The notes under the pieces: model-generated | Seen by the model: the letters and a program-made list of their open reading frames with translations, nothing else | Told to the model about the DNA's origin: nothing | Database searches by the model: none | Shown here: piece after piece, positions 63,697-64,000 of the stretch | Position numbering within the stretch: position 1 is the first letter of the stretch | Layout of the letters: every line of letters starts with the position of its first letter | Source: Sophora flavescens | Taxonomy: Eukaryota; Streptophyta; Magnoliopsida; Fabales; Fabaceae | DNA length: 64,000 bases | Direction of reading: 5' to 3' | Assembly (NCBI GenBank): GCA_030762895.1 | Contig: CM061066.1 | Coordinates: forward strand, 119,816,715-119,880,714 | Program-made: the position numbers and the translations under genes

Positions 63697-64000
63697 TGTA
63701 TATAGTCAGGTGATGTACTGTTTTTCCTACCTCGGTATTTTGTCCCCAAAAGGGTTTTGACCGAGAAGGTTTTAACGAGGCACACCGTAGACTTCCTTTT
63801 TATCCAATAAAAGAATTTATTACGGACATTGTTCTATTTTCTTAATTTGTTGATGTATTTATTCCATGAAAATTAAATTCCGAAGGCGAGTACGAGCCGT
63901 TAAATTTTTATGGCCAAGTTTGAGCCACGAAGGCCGAGTTCGAGCCAATCAAATTGTTTAAGGCCAAGTTTGAGCCTGAATGCCGAGTTCGAGCCAATCA
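63697..64000 (+). other. 3' untranslated part of the Tat-type element with short tandem repeat
   Basis: Non-coding, containing 'gaccgagaaggttttaacgaggca', a block common at this place in Tat-type elements. From about 63890 words such as ggccgagttcgagccaatca and ggccaagtttgagcc alternate with a period of about 30 bases up to the window edge. Confidence 0.6.

Larger units (their letters stand above)
57763..64000 (+). mobile_element. Tat-type Ty3-gypsy element, 5' LTR and coding region
   Basis: A short LTR, a primer site of the TGGTGCCGTCTGTGGGAA type, gag, protease, RT, first RNase H, a second (archaeal-like) RNase H and integrase occur in this order. The second RNase H before integrase is the mark of the Tat clade. 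The window ends in the 3' untranslated part, so purine tract and 3' LTR are outside. Frame breaks occur throughout. One ambiguous base (n) lies at 59667. Confidence 0.85.

Overview
The window reads as a transposon-dense, AT-rich intergenic block of a dicot-type flowering plant nuclear genome. The evidence is Ty1/copia elements of the SIRE/Maximus type, Ty3/gypsy chromoviruses with tRNA-iMet primer sites, a Tat-type gypsy element with a second RNase H, several classes of small terminal-inverted-repeat elements, and two integrated plant pararetrovirus (Caulimoviridae) relics. I could not identify any intact host protein gene, rRNA, tRNA or CRISPR array. Almost every long reading frame belongs to a mobile element or an endogenous virus, and most are broken by stops or frameshifts.

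Layout. 1-6356: 3' part of a SIRE-type copia element (+), ending in a 1.9 kb LTR and inserted into a second copia element whose 3' half continues to about 8.67 kb. 9254-11158: a Mutator-like MITE with an internal 98 bp tandem repeat, then a Tourist-like MITE. 11.5-11.85 kb: a SINE-like insertion splitting a LINE-type RNase H remnant. About 11.95-19.72 kb (-): a nearly genome-length endogenous soymovirus-like pararetrovirus with movement protein, coat protein, polymerase, transactivator/viroplasmin, small ORFs, a tRNA-Met primer site and a 35S-like promoter carrying two as-1-type elements. 19733-20372: a hAT-type MITE. 20.8-22.6 kb: two related terminal-inverted-repeat elements.

22898-38962 is a Russian doll. 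A SIRE-type solo LTR (-) contains a long chromovirus-type solo LTR (23027-37755, +). That LTR is interrupted twice: by a gypsy/endogenous-virus complex (23732-32513) holding a florendovirus-like pararetrovirus fragment (-), and by a three-LTR tandem gypsy relic (33307-36374, +).

39804-47197 is a complete chromovirus-type gypsy element (+) with near-identical 1.8 kb LTRs and a perfect ATTGC target duplication. It abuts a complete SIRE-type copia element (47206-55752, -). 57763-64000 is the 5' LTR and coding region of a Tat-type gypsy element (+) whose 3' LTR lies outside the window.

The most unusual signals are: (i) the soymovirus-like copy with its promoter and a duplicated small ORF; (ii) arrays of short hairpins inside the LTRs of two chromovirus families, whose stems change while pairing is kept, one array having loops that match the Pol III A-box consensus; (iii) recombination footprints such as a 238 bp flank duplication and a triple-LTR tandem. 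All family assignments come from motifs read by eye; no database search was run.
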